A stretch of 64,000 nt of DNA from Gambelia wislizenii (GCA_030847615.1 JAUMIR010000005.1:106731116-106795115), one strand, 5' to 3'. Shown: positions 1 to 12,325, counted from the first letter of the stretch. Made by a program: numbers and translations. The notes: generated by a model from the sequence alone, not told the origin.

Positions 1-788
1 GTTCCTAGCTGTGCTGCTTGTCTTGTCTATGGCTATGAAGTTTAGGATTCCCCCCTCACTTTCTGCTCTTGTAATCTACCAACTTTAAAGGGGATGCAGT
101 CTTGGGGTGGGGGTTACTCCACAAGCTGTTGTCACTGCTTTACAAATGCCTTCCCCCTTTCCCTCATGTTCTCTTTCTTCCCTGGCATGCCTTGGTCCAA
201 CCCTTCTTTACTAAGCAGCATAAGAGAGCAGCTTCTTCCTCCCCTCTCTTCTAGTAGTGGGTACTTTTGGTAAGCTTGGGGGCTAGTCTTCTGCTCACAT
301 GACCCACTGCAGGCTGAACCAGCCCTGGAAATTAAAAAAAGATATCAAAATTGGACATCGGCGGGTCCACGTCTGGATTTTTTTTTTGCGGGGGGGGGAG
401 GAGAGGAGATGTAGGCCAAAACAAGTTACTCAGTGGGGATCTCGCCCTTAGTGGAAAATCACTGTTCCTGTGGGTTTCTAAGAATAGAAATTGTCCAGGG
501 TTTTTTTTTCAGGTGGGGGGATCTGAGGGGTGCAAAAATGTCCTTGGGGGCCACATGTGGCTCACACTTTGCCCACTATCTTCATCACCACAGAGTGCCT
601 CTAGTGGAGCCCCTGTGGAATCTAGGCTCAGTGGAATTAGGGCATGGATGTGAAAGCTTGGTATGACAGATCCCCTATCCAGGTTGTCCTAATAATTCCA
701 ACCCTTTGGCTCCTCTCACTCACCTTGCCCTTTCCCTCTTAAGATCCCTCCCTGGAAGGGGTACTCAGGCCTCAAGATGATCACTATA
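1..788. other. No gene recognised
   Basis: Unique-looking sequence with homopolymer T and G runs near 380-400 and 500-520. The open frames are short and not conserved-looking. Confidence 0.4.
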
Positions 789-1059
789 CAGGTTGCCCCC
801 CCCCTCTCCCTTATCAGCAGGGGATATATTCCTGGACTTACCATGTATAAGTGAAACCACAGATAATAGAAAACCCTAATAAAGGACTTCCTGTACAAAC
901 ATACCATAGAGTTCTGTTGGCCAACCTAGTGATTCCTAAACAGGACCCCTCTCTAGGCATTTTCCAGTGCTACTCTATGGTATGCATTCCCTATTTTATA
1001 TCCCTCAGCTAACTGAAACTGCAGATATTGGTGTTGCACATATGGGTGGGGGCAACCTG
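789..1059. mobile_element. TA-flanked MITE with CAGGTTGCCCCC ends
   Basis: A 271-bp element with inverted ends CAGGTTGCCCCCC and GGGGGCAACCTG flanked by TA. The interior contains tagaggggtcctg-like and ctctatggtatg-like blocks shared with copies near 17297, 23006 and 54510. Confidence 0.75.
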
Positions 1060-4000
1060 TACTGGATGTGCTGTTCAGTGGGGTCAGTGTGATAAAGCAG
1101 GTCTGATATTCCTTTTATTATTAAATAAAAATATCCAGAGATTTAGAAACCCCCCCACGATGTTTTATTGTATAACAAATAAAATAAACAACTAGGCTTT
1201 ATGCTGGTTCTGTACTCTGTAATACTCGTCCCTGAAGTCTAACACTCCACCCTGAACAATTTCCACATTTCCAGTTCCCAAACCCCTATTCAGATCTCCC
1301 CCATTCACTTCTTTCTAACTGGCCCTATCTCTATTTCTAACCGGCTCTATTTATTTCTTTTACAGACAAGTCTCTGGTTTTTATATTTGTGCCCCAATAG
1401 GCCCACCCACCCAGCACTCCATGAGCTGGCTGGCTCTATCCAGACTTGCCCAGCTTTTCACTTTACACCTGGGCTAAATGTGTATCACCAGGAGGTTAAT
1501 TAGTAATTCCAAGTTAGTTAAGAACATGTGTGTGTGTGAGTTCCCCACCCCTGTGTATTCATTTCTTCTTCCTTCTTCCTTTTCACCTCTATCCTGCTAT
1601 CTTTTGTTTCTCTGCCTTAAGATATTTTCTGTTGAGGGTTTCCTTCTCTTCTCAGTTGCCTTCTCCACCCTATCCTGATTACAGAAGTCCATCTTGATGA
1701 TTTGTGTGTGCTCTTTATATTTGAAGTGATGCGTGTAGATTTCAACAGGTCTTGAGACCAAAACATTGCACATAATATGAGATGTAGCCTTAGGCACAGA
1801 TACATTAGAGGGGAAAAATGAATGGGAAAGCTGACCACATGAGAGGGAAATTTTGCTAAAGGAAAAGGAAAGAATTGGCACTCATGAGTCACTTAAGAGT
1901 TTCACTGAATATTTCCAAAGACAGGGTTGGATCCAACAGTGACTTCTTTTTCACATGAAAAAGTTGACTTTCAGTCACAGAAAGGCTGTGAGTATAACTG
2001 TTTTCACACCATTTACACTTTTGTTTTACATTTTATGCTAGAGCAGGAATAGGCATTGTGTGGCCTTCAGGTAACAATGCCTCAAGGCTATTTTTGACCT
2101 CTCTAGACTCTTTGTCTGCCCCTTTCCAAAGGGGAGCAGACAACTGCAACAAATCTCTCTGTAAATAGACTTTCAGCCCCACACTACTTTAACATTAACA
2201 CACACACCCTGTTTTTCAAAGTCAGAAGTGGACTTCCAGTTACTTCTGGATTTTTGTTTGTCTGTGGCATTTTTGGCAGTATGGGAGAGGCTCACAAACA
2301 GAACATTGGCCCCTAGATCTGCCACAGTTGTCAATTCCCATGCTAGAGAGTTGTATTAGAAAAGGAAACATATAGAATAGAAAACTCAATCCAAATATGT
2401 TTTGTCTGTGCAACAACTCACACAGGTGTTATACTGAGAATTTCTAGAGAACTACCACCATTTTGGAGCATTTGAGAAGAATTTACATAATGGCTTGCAG
2501 AACAGTGCTAACCACAACTTTTTTTTCTGTTCATGATTCTAAAAGTGGCTACATCAGTTTTTCAAAGACATGCTGTAAGACTTTCCCCCCCACCCAGTTC
2601 AACTACATTGTTTCTTGGTATAACATCTGAAGGTAGGATGTACTGTTGCCTACCCTTATAGCCCCCATCTTGGAATATCACATAACTGACAAAATTTAAT
2701 AACTAGGCTTCATGTGGCCTTCCACATCGTTAGGAGGTAAACCAGGGATCCCCAGATACCAAGGCTGTATAATTAAAGGAGGGGCCTTTGGAAATTCCTC
2801 AAGCAAGTAATATTCGGGAGTTAACACCTGGAGATGAGTCATCCACTAATCCACTCAACAACAGCAGAGTCCTTGAGGATTGCAAAATGGGTCTTTCCTC
2901 TTCCCTTCTTCCCCAACAATAGACCTTGCCTGCTCCTATTCAGTTCTTAAATACATTGCCCATTAACAATTGTTAACTCTTCTGGAGCACCTTTTGTCTG
3001 GTTCTGGGAAACTCTGAGAACATTGTTTTCCACTCTAAATCTCATCTCTTCAGGGGGATTATCACATATAAATATCCCCCTAAAGCCCTACCCAAGTGTG
3101 CACAAACCTCCTGCTTTTCAACTCTATGCCAGTTTGGATCACCATTCTGTCTTCCGGACCTCCTCCCTGTCAGTTTACTTCACAATCTCTGCTCTACAGG
3201 ATCGGTATAGTATAACCCACAACCTCCTTACTCTTTTCTTCTATCCAAATACTTCCTACTATCTTCGATAGCCTTGTGTGAATGCCTGAAGCTTGAGTGT
3301 TTGCGTGAAGGCTGTTACTATTAATTTCCAATAAAGATAATTTAATTATACATTTTAGCTTAGTTTCCTCCATTACTACCGGTATACATAGGTAAAAAAT
3401 CCTGCCAATACCCGGGCTCTCGTTGCTATTCTGAGCTAATTAAATATTCCCCATATTAATATTCAGACACTAGTGGGATCCTCATGGACCCCATGCAATT
3501 TGGGTAACAGTACAGCAAAAGATTTCTGTAAATGTCTCTGTGTACAGAATTGGAAATATTTCTGCAAATGTTTTGGTGTATACACAATTCTGCCAATAGA
3601 CTACCTTTTAATATAATTGCACTTTGGAATATGAAACTAAAACTAAACTGTAAGCCACAGGAATAATGCATATAGTGATATAACAATATTAAAAGGCATA
3701 TTAATTAATATAGCAGAACAGAAGCTAGTTGTAAAATTTAGTTGTTAATTCAGTGGTGAAAAACAACTTCACGTCCTTTGTAAAAAACACTTGGGTAAAT
3801 ATCATATCAGCTCTGTAAGTCTGCCAGCTATTTTAAAATCCTGCGTATAGCTGTAGAGAAAGCAAAACACAAAAGGTGCACCATTGTTGGTACGGGAATA
3901 GAATGGTGGATAGGCATTCAAAGAGATGGGTACATTTAGACAGGAGAAGAAAAGATTAATAGAAGACTTTAGTCCTGTTCAAGCATCTGTATGAGGTATA

Positions 4001-5696
4001 CTTCATAGGGCTAAAAGTGCAGATGGGGATGAGAGTGGTACATGAGTCCTGATTCCAGTGTTCCCCAGAACCCAGAGGTTAGACCTTCACACATTGAACA
4101 TGAAGTCCCAAAGATGGCTCTGTAACCATATTGGCTGATTGTAGTTTACAAAGCTCTCATGACCAGGAACCCAGCTGTTTCAGGGTGCCTGCCCAACCTT
4201 TTCAGGGTTCCTGCTGATGAGAGCTTCATAACTATGTTTAGCCGAATGTGCCTATCGAGCCCTCTGCACACCTTCATGCTCAACACATTACCGCAGGGTG
4301 GGCAATTGTGGAGGGGGAAGTGTCCATTTTCTGTCGTCTGCTCCTCTGCTCCATACCATTGGCTATGCTGGCTAGAGCTTCTAACTGCTGGACTGGAGGA
4401 CCTCTGTGATTTGCTTCCAACTTTAAAATGCTATGATTCTAACTACTGAGTTTCTACTTGTCATGTAACTGTTAATGGCAAAAGAACACTGCCAGAAAGA
4501 AAACACAGTGGCACCTTGATTCTTAATCATTTACTTGTGAGCAGGAAAAGTACTTGGTAACTAATCTGTTTAGCTTTTGTTTTCTGTATCCAAACAATAA
4601 GGAGTTCTTCTTTGTTAATTATCATATTGTTTGCAACCATGCATGTCACCTGCAGGGGTGTGAGTTTGTTATTTATATTCAACAGTTCACTAGTATATGC
4701 CAATATTGGAGAAATCCACTGCAAGATGGGCATTAACCAAGATTAACCAGGTGTTGCAGAAAGGAGAGGAGAAAAAATATGGAACAATGAGGTCTTATGA
4801 AAGGTCAAGGAAAAAGCACAGAACTCTTGTTACCAACAGGGGTAGCACAGACATCAGTATCTTAAAAAAGAAAGAAAAAGATTATAGTCTTTGGCAGGCA
4901 CACCAAGCTTTGAAAAGTAACTTTTTTGAAACTGTAACCACAATAATCCTAACTTTTCCAGGTACCTACTATGTCAATCAAATTGTTTATAACAAAAAGT
5001 CATTCTAGCGTAGACACTGCTTCACTATGATTCCTGGCTCTCTATGTTGTGAAATAATTGTTAATACCAGTTAAACCATCATCCAGCCTTGCCGTACCAC
5101 ACCTCTCAAGCTCTGTGCTTTTAACTGTTGCATGACAAATAGGCTTTAATTAGTGCAAGGTCTTTCCAGCATGGAGATATAACAATGAGAAAATACTATA
5201 CAGAGTGTCTGTTAGGTAAAGGGAGCATACAGATCTCTTTTGCAGATTGTTGAAAAGTAGGCATTTTAGAACTGCCACATTTAAATAAGGGGTGGAGAGT
5301 CTATTTGTTGGACTGTAACTTCCATCATCCTTTGTTGTTGGCTGAGGGGAGCTGCAGGCCAACAACATCTTCGAGGCCATATGTTCCCCACCCTTGGTTT
5401 TAAATGGTTGAATCAGCAGATTCTAATTTTTTTTAATCTACTCAAGTTTGGATTTGAGTTCAAAGTTTGGGGAGTTGAGTATAAATAAGTTTAGAGAATT
5501 CTTTTTTTTTTTTAAGGCTGCAACTTAGAAAGCAACAGATTGAGTCATCTCTCCATTTCTCTCATGTAGGAGGGAATGACTCTTCTGTTGAGATGTCTGT
5601 GACAATGCAAAATCCTCTGTAAGAAATAGCTCCTGTGGGTAGGCTATACACATGAAAGGAGAGGGGAGGGCTTGGAAAACATACAGTTTGGGACTA
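1060..5696. other. No gene recognised
   Basis: A/T-rich intergenic sequence. Apart from the CR1 scrap near 4,374 and a decayed MITE near 5,290-5,390, I see no repeat family or coding signal. Reading frames up to 103 codons look random. Confidence 0.4.
4374..4443 (+). repeat. CR1 terminal fragment, decayed
   Basis: gactggaggacctctgtgat, ccaactttaaaatgctatga: an altered CR1 terminus. Confidence 0.45.
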
Positions 5697-6000
5697 TAGC
5701 TCCTATTGCACGAGGGAAGAGAAGCAGCCGTGCAGCCCGATAATAGCACCTCCTGTCCTGCCTTACTGATTGACATCAGGGTTCAACAGGTGTTCTTCCA
5801 TTCCGGTCCCGTGGGAGACAGTGGTAAACAGAAGTCTTTTTTCTAACAGATTTTTCTAGTTAGAAAAAAGATTTGTGTTTACCACTGTCTTCCATGGGAC
5901 CAGAACAAATAGCTGTAGAACGCCAAGGTCTTGTGGTAAGGCAGGATGGGAGATGCTATTATGGGGCTGCACTGCCACTTTCCTTCCCTCATGTGATAGG
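5697..6000. repeat. 300-bp foldback (inverted repeat centred near 5853)
   Basis: The left arm reads ctcctattgcacgagggaag ... gggagacagtggtaaacaga ... cttttttctaac. The right arm returns gttagaaaaaagatttgtgt ... tttaccactgtcttccatgg ... cctcatgtgatag. The innermost 45 bp are nearly perfect; pairing weakens outward. No gene inside. Confidence 0.75.
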
Positions 6001-6139
6001 CCTTCTAGATTCTCCCACCCACAATAACTTATACATACTAAATTACAAATTAAACTGGTCATGGTATTAAAACAGAACATTAAAATTAAAATTAAAGTTA
6101 CTCATATATATGGAAGCCCAGTTCATCCATTTAAAGCAG

Positions 6140-6235
6140 TGGTGCACAACCTGTGGCCCTCCAGATGTTTTGGCCTCCAACTCCCAGAATTCCTAATCAT
6201 TGAACCAGCTGGTTCAATGCACCACTGATTTAAAG
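6140..6235. repeat. Small hAT-like palindromic MITE
   Basis: The ends gcagtggtgca and tgcaccactg flank ggccctccagatgttttgg. Related decayed sequence occurs at 5,290-5,390, 8,210-8,330, 18,315-18,410 and 20,240-20,345. Confidence 0.55.
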
Positions 6236-6654
6236 CATCTGTTCATACCAAGCCTGAATGGAAACACTCCTTCACACTGGTGAAGGAGAAAAGGGAGGAG
6301 GCTAGCCTAGCCTCTCTTAGAAGTGAGTTCTAGAGCAGCAACCAAAAAGCTCATTCATTTTCACCATACTGTCAGCAATGTGACCAAGAGGAATGTCTCT
6401 CTTTTAGCCTCGAAAGCCTGAGCAGGCTTATATGAGAGAATATAATATTTTAGATAGCCTAGACCTAAGTTGTATTGGTCTTTATAGGTCATAACCAGCT
6501 TTGGTCATAATCAAATTTGAATGATTAGAAGTCATAATCAATTTTAGATGGGATCTGAAAACAAAGCCATACCCAGTCAAAATTCGACAGACAATGTCCT
6601 CAACAGTAGAATAGTATCAACCTAGTCTTGTTATACTGGAGCTAATATTTTAAA

Positions 6655-6965
6655 TACTGCTTTTAGCCTGTTTTTATCCTGTGTTTTTATCTTTATTCTG
6701 TATCCCCTTTTTACCTGTGCTGGTCTATGACCATAATAAAGATTCTATTCTATTCTATTCTATTCTATTCTATTCAGAGCCATACCCAGTCAAGCTGATG
6801 TAAGAGGAGAACTATGTGCTCCTTATAACCAGCTCCAGTCAAAAGTCTTGCCATGGCATTTGGGATCAGTTGAGGTTACTGAACACTCTTCAAATGTAGT
6901 CTCACAGGGAGTGCATTACAGTAATCCAAATGGGGTATATCTAAAGGCATAAGTCCTGTAGCTTG
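6655..6965. mobile_element. LINE 3' end plus fragment of antisense L2-like LINE
   Basis: The sequence 6,655-6,741 (cttttagcctgtttttatcc to gaccataataaagattc) looks like a plus-strand LINE 3' end. After the microsatellite, 6,790-6,965 matches the antisense RT region also seen at 59,000-59,150 (ataaccagctccagtcaa; gtgcattacagtaatccaaa). Confidence 0.5.
6742..6775 (+). repeat. (ATTCT)n microsatellite, 34 bp
   Basis: Nearly seven uninterrupted ATTCT units follow a LINE 3' end whose last bases, aagattct, could have seeded the array. Confidence 0.95.
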
Positions 6966-7003
6966 ATCAGACATCTGCAGGAATCAGCACAAGCGGTGCA
7001 ACA

Positions 7004-7036
7004 TAGAATCATAGAATTGCAGAGTTGGAAGAGACC
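7004..7036 (-). repeat. CR1 3'-end fragment
   Basis: The plus strand reads agaatcatagaattgcagag followed by ttggaagagacc, the reverse complement of the CR1 terminus. Confidence 0.6.
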
Positions 7037-7559
7037 ACGACATGACACCTCTCTGCTTCTTCTGGCACCTAGGCCTTGTCTAGATGAACTATTTACCCTG
7101 TCTTGCCTCCATCTTAGAGCACTGCAGTCCAAACAATGCAGATATTTTGCCCCAGGCAGGAAAAACTCTTTTCGGAAGAAATGGATCAGGTCCCGTGGGT
7201 CTGCAGGAGCCCAAACTGGCATGCTGGCCCTTTACTGTAGCTGCCATCTGTGTTGCTCTCTGTGTAGTTAGGAAGCAGGCATGCAGCATGTGACCAAGTC
7301 TGGTCACATGCAGGGGCCTTGATCACATGCTGAGGGCTGGCTTCCTTGCTTCAGAGAGAATGATGTCAGCAGCTACAGGGCCAGGCTGGGTGTGGTAGTC
7401 TAGACTCCATCTCATTTTGTTCACTTAACGGGGGAGAAACGGACCAGATCTGCGGCCAGATTATGCCAGCAGGGAACCTGTGTATTCTGGTCCATGTAGA
7501 TGAGTCTCTAGTCATCCTTCCTGAACTTTTAGTTCTTCAGATATAATTCAGAATAGCAA

Positions 7560-7735
7560 TAGCATTGATATTTATATACCACATATCAGTGCCAAAGCAC
7601 TATCTAGGCGGTTTACAATGTTTTTTAGCTAATTGCCCCCAACAAGCTGGGTATTCGTTTTACCAACCTACAGAAGGATGGAAGGCTGAGTCAACCTTGG
7701 AGCCCTCTGGGATCGAACTCATAATGTGGCTTGTA
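7560..7735 (+). repeat. LINE-derived 3' region, degraded
   Basis: It contains caaagcactatctaggcggt, ccccaacaagctgggtattc and ggaaggctgagtcaaccttg, a block common in squamate LINE 3' ends. Assignment by recognition only. Confidence 0.4.
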
Positions 7736-7927
7736 GTAATGGCATTCTTTAATCTACTCTTGCTTTTGGCAGGGGGGGGGCAAACTTTAATTTGTAGTTG
7801 AGATTGTTGTTTTGGGTGGTCATGCCTTTAACACATTACTTACAAAGACATTTCCTAAGCTACTTCCCGGTGCACTCTAATCTGGGAGTAAGCCCTGATG
7901 AACACACTAGGATTTACTTCTGAGTAA

Positions 7928-8176
7928 AGAGAGCCAGTGTGGTGTAGTGGTTTGAGTGTTGGACTACAACTCTAGACATCAGGGTTCAAATCCCTGCTCC
8001 GACATGAAAATCCGCTGGGTGACCTTGGGCAAGCCACACTCTCTCAGCCTCAGAGGAAGGCAATGGCAAAACTCCTCTGCACAAATCTTGCCAAGAAAAC
8101 CCAGTGATAGGTTTGCTTTAGGGTCACCATAAGTTGGAAATGACTTGAAGGCACACAAGAATAAGAACAAAACATG
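7928..8176 (+). mobile_element. Sauria SINE (tRNA-derived, BovB tail)
   Basis: A tRNA-like head with A-box-like gtggtgtagtggtttgagtg and B-box gggttcaaatccc is followed by gaccttgggcaagccacact, ctctcagcctcagaggaagg, and the BovB-type tail aagttggaaatgacttgaag with caca(a) repeats. The best-preserved copy here. Confidence 0.88.
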
Positions 8177-8939
8177 CATTGATTGGCATTATGTCTCATA
8201 GATCAATTACAGCAGGGCTGCGGAAATATGGCCCTTTGGATGTTGTCGGACTGCAGCTCCTTTTGTCTCTCATTTTTGGTTATGCTGGCTAATGCTGATG
8301 GGGGTTACAGTCCAGCATCGGTCCTAACCCTGAATTGTAGCATGGACCAGACACTGTTTCAATTGCATTAATTTAGTTTGCAATACGTATTTCCAAAAAG
8401 GAAACACTTAACTGAATAGTGTCCTTGTATAATATTGTGTGGTGGCAACAATTTGCATGGCTATTTTTGTATACTTATGTAAGGAAACACACATTGTTAA
8501 TGTTACTGTTTGCTTAATGTTTAGCCAGTGGGCAGAAGGATGAGGAAGAGGGAAGAGTAGCCACCAACTATTGAAATTGGTAGGTCCTTTTAAAAAGTAC
8601 AGTCTCTGTTCTTCTTTTAAATTATGACTGTATATAAACTGGATGGGATCTGGTCATCCCATACTGAGTATCCTAAAAAGTAAGATGTGAGAGAACTTCA
8701 GTTACATAATATTCATGGAACACTTGAGAGGGAAAAAGAATAGCAAATATTTAGGCAGGGAGGGAAATACCATAGTTCCAAGTCTTCAGCACTAAACATA
8801 TAAGCCTTTCTTGAATGTTTCTGTCTCACTGCTATGTTTGGACTCAGAATTTCACACATACACATTGTGACTGTATCAGAATGGTCAAATGTGGATTTAA
8901 TAAAAGCTGACCTATGCTTAGACAGAAGCTAACCAAGAA

Positions 8940-9042
8940 CTGATAGCCAGATCTGGAGTGTCGGGAATGCTTTGATTGTGTATTCCTGCATGGCAGGGGG
9001 TTGGACTGGATGGCCCTTGTGGTCTCTTCCAACTCTATGATA
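8940..9042 (+). mobile_element. CR1 LINE 3' end
   Basis: It contains gtgtattcctgcatggcagg, ggttggactggatggccctt and ggtctcttccaactctatga, the standard CR1 3' terminus. Confidence 0.75.
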
Positions 9043-9969
9043 AAACACTTCTGCTTTGCTCCTTTCTTTACAAGAACGGGGGCGGGGAGTCAAGAAGCTG
9101 CAGGCATCTGTAGTTTCCTATTACATGCAAACTGGGGAATGAGGGTTAATGGCTTGCATTCCAAACAAACCAGGATATGAAGACATGGTTTAAATTTGGC
9201 TTTCAAATCCTGGCTTATTTGGAAGCCAATAATTCTAGTTTCCTTTGGAAGACATTAACTCTAGTGTTGCAGTTTGCATATAATGGGAAGCTTAGGGTAA
9301 CAAGCATCCTAGCTACTTTGCTCTCTTTTGAAAAAGGAAGAACAAAGCAGTAGCAAAGGGGTTGTGTATAGGCACATGGAAGTTTTGTATAGCTCAAAAT
9401 GAATTGCTTTATGGGCCCTGGCAGGTTGAGAGGTGATAAATGCCTTGCCTTGAATAAATATTTTGTTTTATAAAGAAAGTATCTGCCCATCCCACCAAAG
9501 TTTGGGAAATTACTTTTGAAAATAATTAAATATGTACTTTGTTTGAATCCCTCAAGTAATTTTCTACTTTTACAGTTTTAAATGTAACTGTTTAAAAATA
9601 CTTGCTATTTTTTTTTCTGAAAAGACAACCTTAAGAGTGACAGGGCAGTGGCATAAAACATGAAACATTCACTCAAAATGCTTCTAGAAAATGTCTGTAA
9701 GAAGTCATTTAAAAATAGCTTTTTTTTTAAAGGAAATAGAAAATGTTCTTTTGTTGCCCAAATGACATTGTTTCCACTTGTTATGTTATTTTTGAAACAT
9801 AAACTTTATCATGTCAGAAAGTAACCTATTACATATAACTACATTACTTGTCATTCATTACTTCTGTGCTCTGCATCAAATGTTGCTCACTCATGAGCAC
9901 TGAATAGTATTGGATATAAACCACCTTTTAGAGAAATACTTCCTGTATGTTGATGCTGATGTACATGCT

Positions 9970-10185
9970 GACAATATGAAGTTGAAGGCTTTCAGAGCCA
10001 GCACCTATAGGTTTTCTCTCTCTCTCTGTGTGTGTGTGTGGGGGGGTTTCCAGGCTGTGAGGCCGTGTTCTGGAAGAGTTTATTCCTGATGTTTTGCCTA
10101 CCAGCCACAGATGCAGGCGAAACGTCAGGAATAAACTCTTCCAGAACACGGCTTCACAGGCCAGAAAAAAACCATGGAAAACCTA
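9970..10185. repeat. Palindromic repeat with tttcgcctgcatct-type core
   Basis: The arms at 10,045-10,100 and 10,112-10,168 (gaggccgtgttctggaagag against ctcttccagaacacggcttc) surround cagccacagatgcaggcg. The left flank carries a TC/TG run and an A-C-rich counterpart to the right. The family is uncertain. Confidence 0.6.
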
Positions 10186-10283
10186 TGCTGACAATATATC
10201 CAGGGACACACATCAAGTTATTGTAACACTCCTATATTCACATGTCAGGGGTCCCTGCCCGAGGGCCTCTCCACTCAGTTCAC

Positions 10284-10465
10284 ATAGAATCACAGAATCA
10301 TAGAATTGCAGAGTTGGAAGAGACCATGAGGGTCATCCAGTCCAACCCCCTGCCACGCAGGAAATCACGATCAAAGCATCCCCGACAGATGGCCATCCAG
10401 CCTGTGTTTAAAGACCTCCAAGGAAGGAGACCCCACCACGCTCTGAGGGAGTGTGTTCCACACAT
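10284..10465 (-). mobile_element. CR1 LINE 3' end (antisense)
   Basis: Starts catagaatcacagaatcata, then gttggaagagaccatgaggg and cctgtgtttaaagacctcca: reverse complement of the CR1 3' region. Confidence 0.78.
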
Positions 10466-10839
10466 GGAGGACATCCTCGTCTGCTTCCCCTGTTTTTTGT
10501 ACTCATATACTCTTCTCCTGCCATGGCTCTTGAAACAGGGTGTGTTATTGAAACTGGCCATAACAAGTTGTGTGTGTCTCCAGCGGTAGTGTTTTAACTC
10601 AACCACATTTAATAGGAGGTTTAATCTTGTCATGAATCTGCTTGTGCTTATTACAAACATGTTCTGCTATTGGTTATGAGGGTGGCAGAGAAGAGTGCCT
10701 TGGAATTCTGTTCTTATGCACATGTATTTGCATACAAATATATTACTGCACTAAATTTGTGCATGCAAAGATGTATCTAATTCACCTCCCATGATGCAAT
10801 GTCTATAGCTCTGTGGGTAATGGATAGAAACCTTGGAAG

Positions 10840-11080
10840 ATACTTGTGCTCAAGGGTAAAGAAACATCATTGAATACTAAAGTTAGAATGGTCCATGCCA
10901 ACATATTTCCAAGTTCTCTGCATGGTTATGAAAGCTGGACAGTGAAGAAAGCTGACAGGAAGAGAAGAAACACATTTTGAAATATGGTAATGGAGAATTC
11001 AACAGAAACTGTGGACAGCCAAAAAGACAAATAAAGGGCCCCAGGAGCAAATCAAGCCTGAACTCTCCCTGGAAACCAAG
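10840..11080 (+). mobile_element. BovB LINE, 5' part of a split 3'-end copy
   Basis: It encodes a decayed RT C-terminal segment read as GYESWTVKKADRK-like sequence at about 10,925-10,965, then the 3' region tggacagccaaaaagacaaa and ccctggaaaccaag. The remaining BovB 3' end resumes at 12,091 after an insertion. BovB is a hallmark LINE of squamates and supplies the Sauria SINE 3' tail. Confidence 0.7.
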
Positions 11081-12087
11081 GGGTCGGTTACAAGGAGGAA
11101 TTAAGTGTGGAAAATGCCGGCTTACCTCTCTTTCAATTCAGAGCCGAACAGTTTACACAATTTTGGCTGTTCCAATAAATCCTGATAAATTAGTGATTTT
11201 GCATTTCACATGGGGGTGTGACCTCTGTGATTGACAGTCACAGAGGCCTATCTCACTATCACCGAAGATCTCGCCAAGGGCTGCCCTGCACCCACGCAGG
11301 CCCTCAACAGCCCGTACTGCCCTGCGTCCAGTCTGGGCCTCTCCACCGCTGCTGCCCTTTCTGACCTGCACCCCTGCTGGCCTTCAGCAGCCCATACTGC
11401 CCTGTGCATGTCCCAAACCTCTCTGCTGCTGCTGACCTTTCCTCCCTGTGCCCATGCCTGAGGGCTGGCACGGGCACAGAGCAGAAAAGTCAGCAGCGGC
11501 GGAGAGGTCTGGGGCATGTGCAGGGCAATACAGGCTGCTGAGGGCCAGCGCGGGCACAGGGCAGAAAGGGTGGCAGTGGCGGAGAGGTCCGGGATGTGCA
11601 CAGGGCAGTACAGGCTGCCGAGGGCCTGGCCAGTATGGGCTGCTGCAGCCAAGGGCTTGGCCACCAGTCAGTTAGTCATGGTGGCTGAGCAGCAGCAGGA
11701 AAAACAGGAGCAGCAGCAGTAAAAGTTGGGCTGCTCTGGTGATTGAAGATGGGGAGAGCTCAGGGGCCAGTCTGTCATTTTAAAAAATGGCGGATCCTGC
11801 ATCCCTTGCAAGCCTGCTCCCCTTTGAAGTCAGACCAATGACAACTCAGCTCTGCTGTGAGCCACTATTTGGAGAAGGTTGCAGGTTGATCACAAAGTCA
11901 ATACTGCACAACCTTCCGAAACCTTTTTTTATAAGTCAGGAAAAATAGCGAAAGCTTATACCACACTTTTTACAGTTATTCCCCCCCCCCCTTCTGAATA
12001 GGACAACTTAGGTCCAAAATGCATGTGAACCATTAGGAATCTGGGCGAATTAGTTGAAGATTGTTTTTTGCCATGTAAATGACCCCC
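11081..12087. mobile_element. Palindrome-cored DNA transposon inserted in the BovB copy
   Basis: A 1,007-bp block separates two parts that join perfectly in BovB. It is flanked by AAG on both sides (11078-11080 and 12088-12090). The ends are imperfect inverted repeats, GGGTCGGTTACAAGG and, in reverse, GGGTCATTTACATGG. A 3-bp duplication suggests PIF/Harbinger, although AAG is not the usual TWA. The interior is G/C-rich: 11,284-11,455 is inverted against 11,460-11,640, with landmarks ctctccgccgctgctgac and cagtactgccctgtgca and an internal tandem repeat. No transposase frame is seen. Confidence 0.7.
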
Positions 12088-12090
12088 AAG

Positions 12091-12325
12091 ATAACTAAAC
12101 TGAGACAGTCATACTTTGAACATATCACAAGGGGAAAAACGATAATGCTTGATAAAGTGGAAGGCAGTAGGAAAAGAGGAAGATCACATGACAGGTGGAT
12201 AGACTCAATCAAGGAAGCCACGGCCCTAATTTTGTAACACCTGATAGTGACTTGGAGGTCGCTCTTTCATGGGGTCAGTATAAGTCAAAGTTGGCCTGAC
12301 AGCAATCAACAACAACAACAAAGAC
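12091..12325 (+). mobile_element. BovB LINE, 3' terminal part of the split copy
   Basis: It continues ataactaaactgagacagtc, through agataaagtggaaggcagta-like sequence and actcaatcaaggaagccacg, to the 3' end catggggtcagtataagtca with an acaacaacaaca tail. These are the usual BovB 3' landmarks in order. Confidence 0.75.

Noticed and set aside
7928..8010. Functional tRNA gene from the A-box and B-box
   Set aside because: The head is followed by the Sauria SINE body and BovB tail and does not support a complete cloverleaf; it is a SINE promoter.
11248..11664. 138-codon minus-strand frame as a protein
   Set aside because: It lies inside the inverted repeat of the inserted transposon; its repeated sequence reflects the palindrome rather than a protein family.
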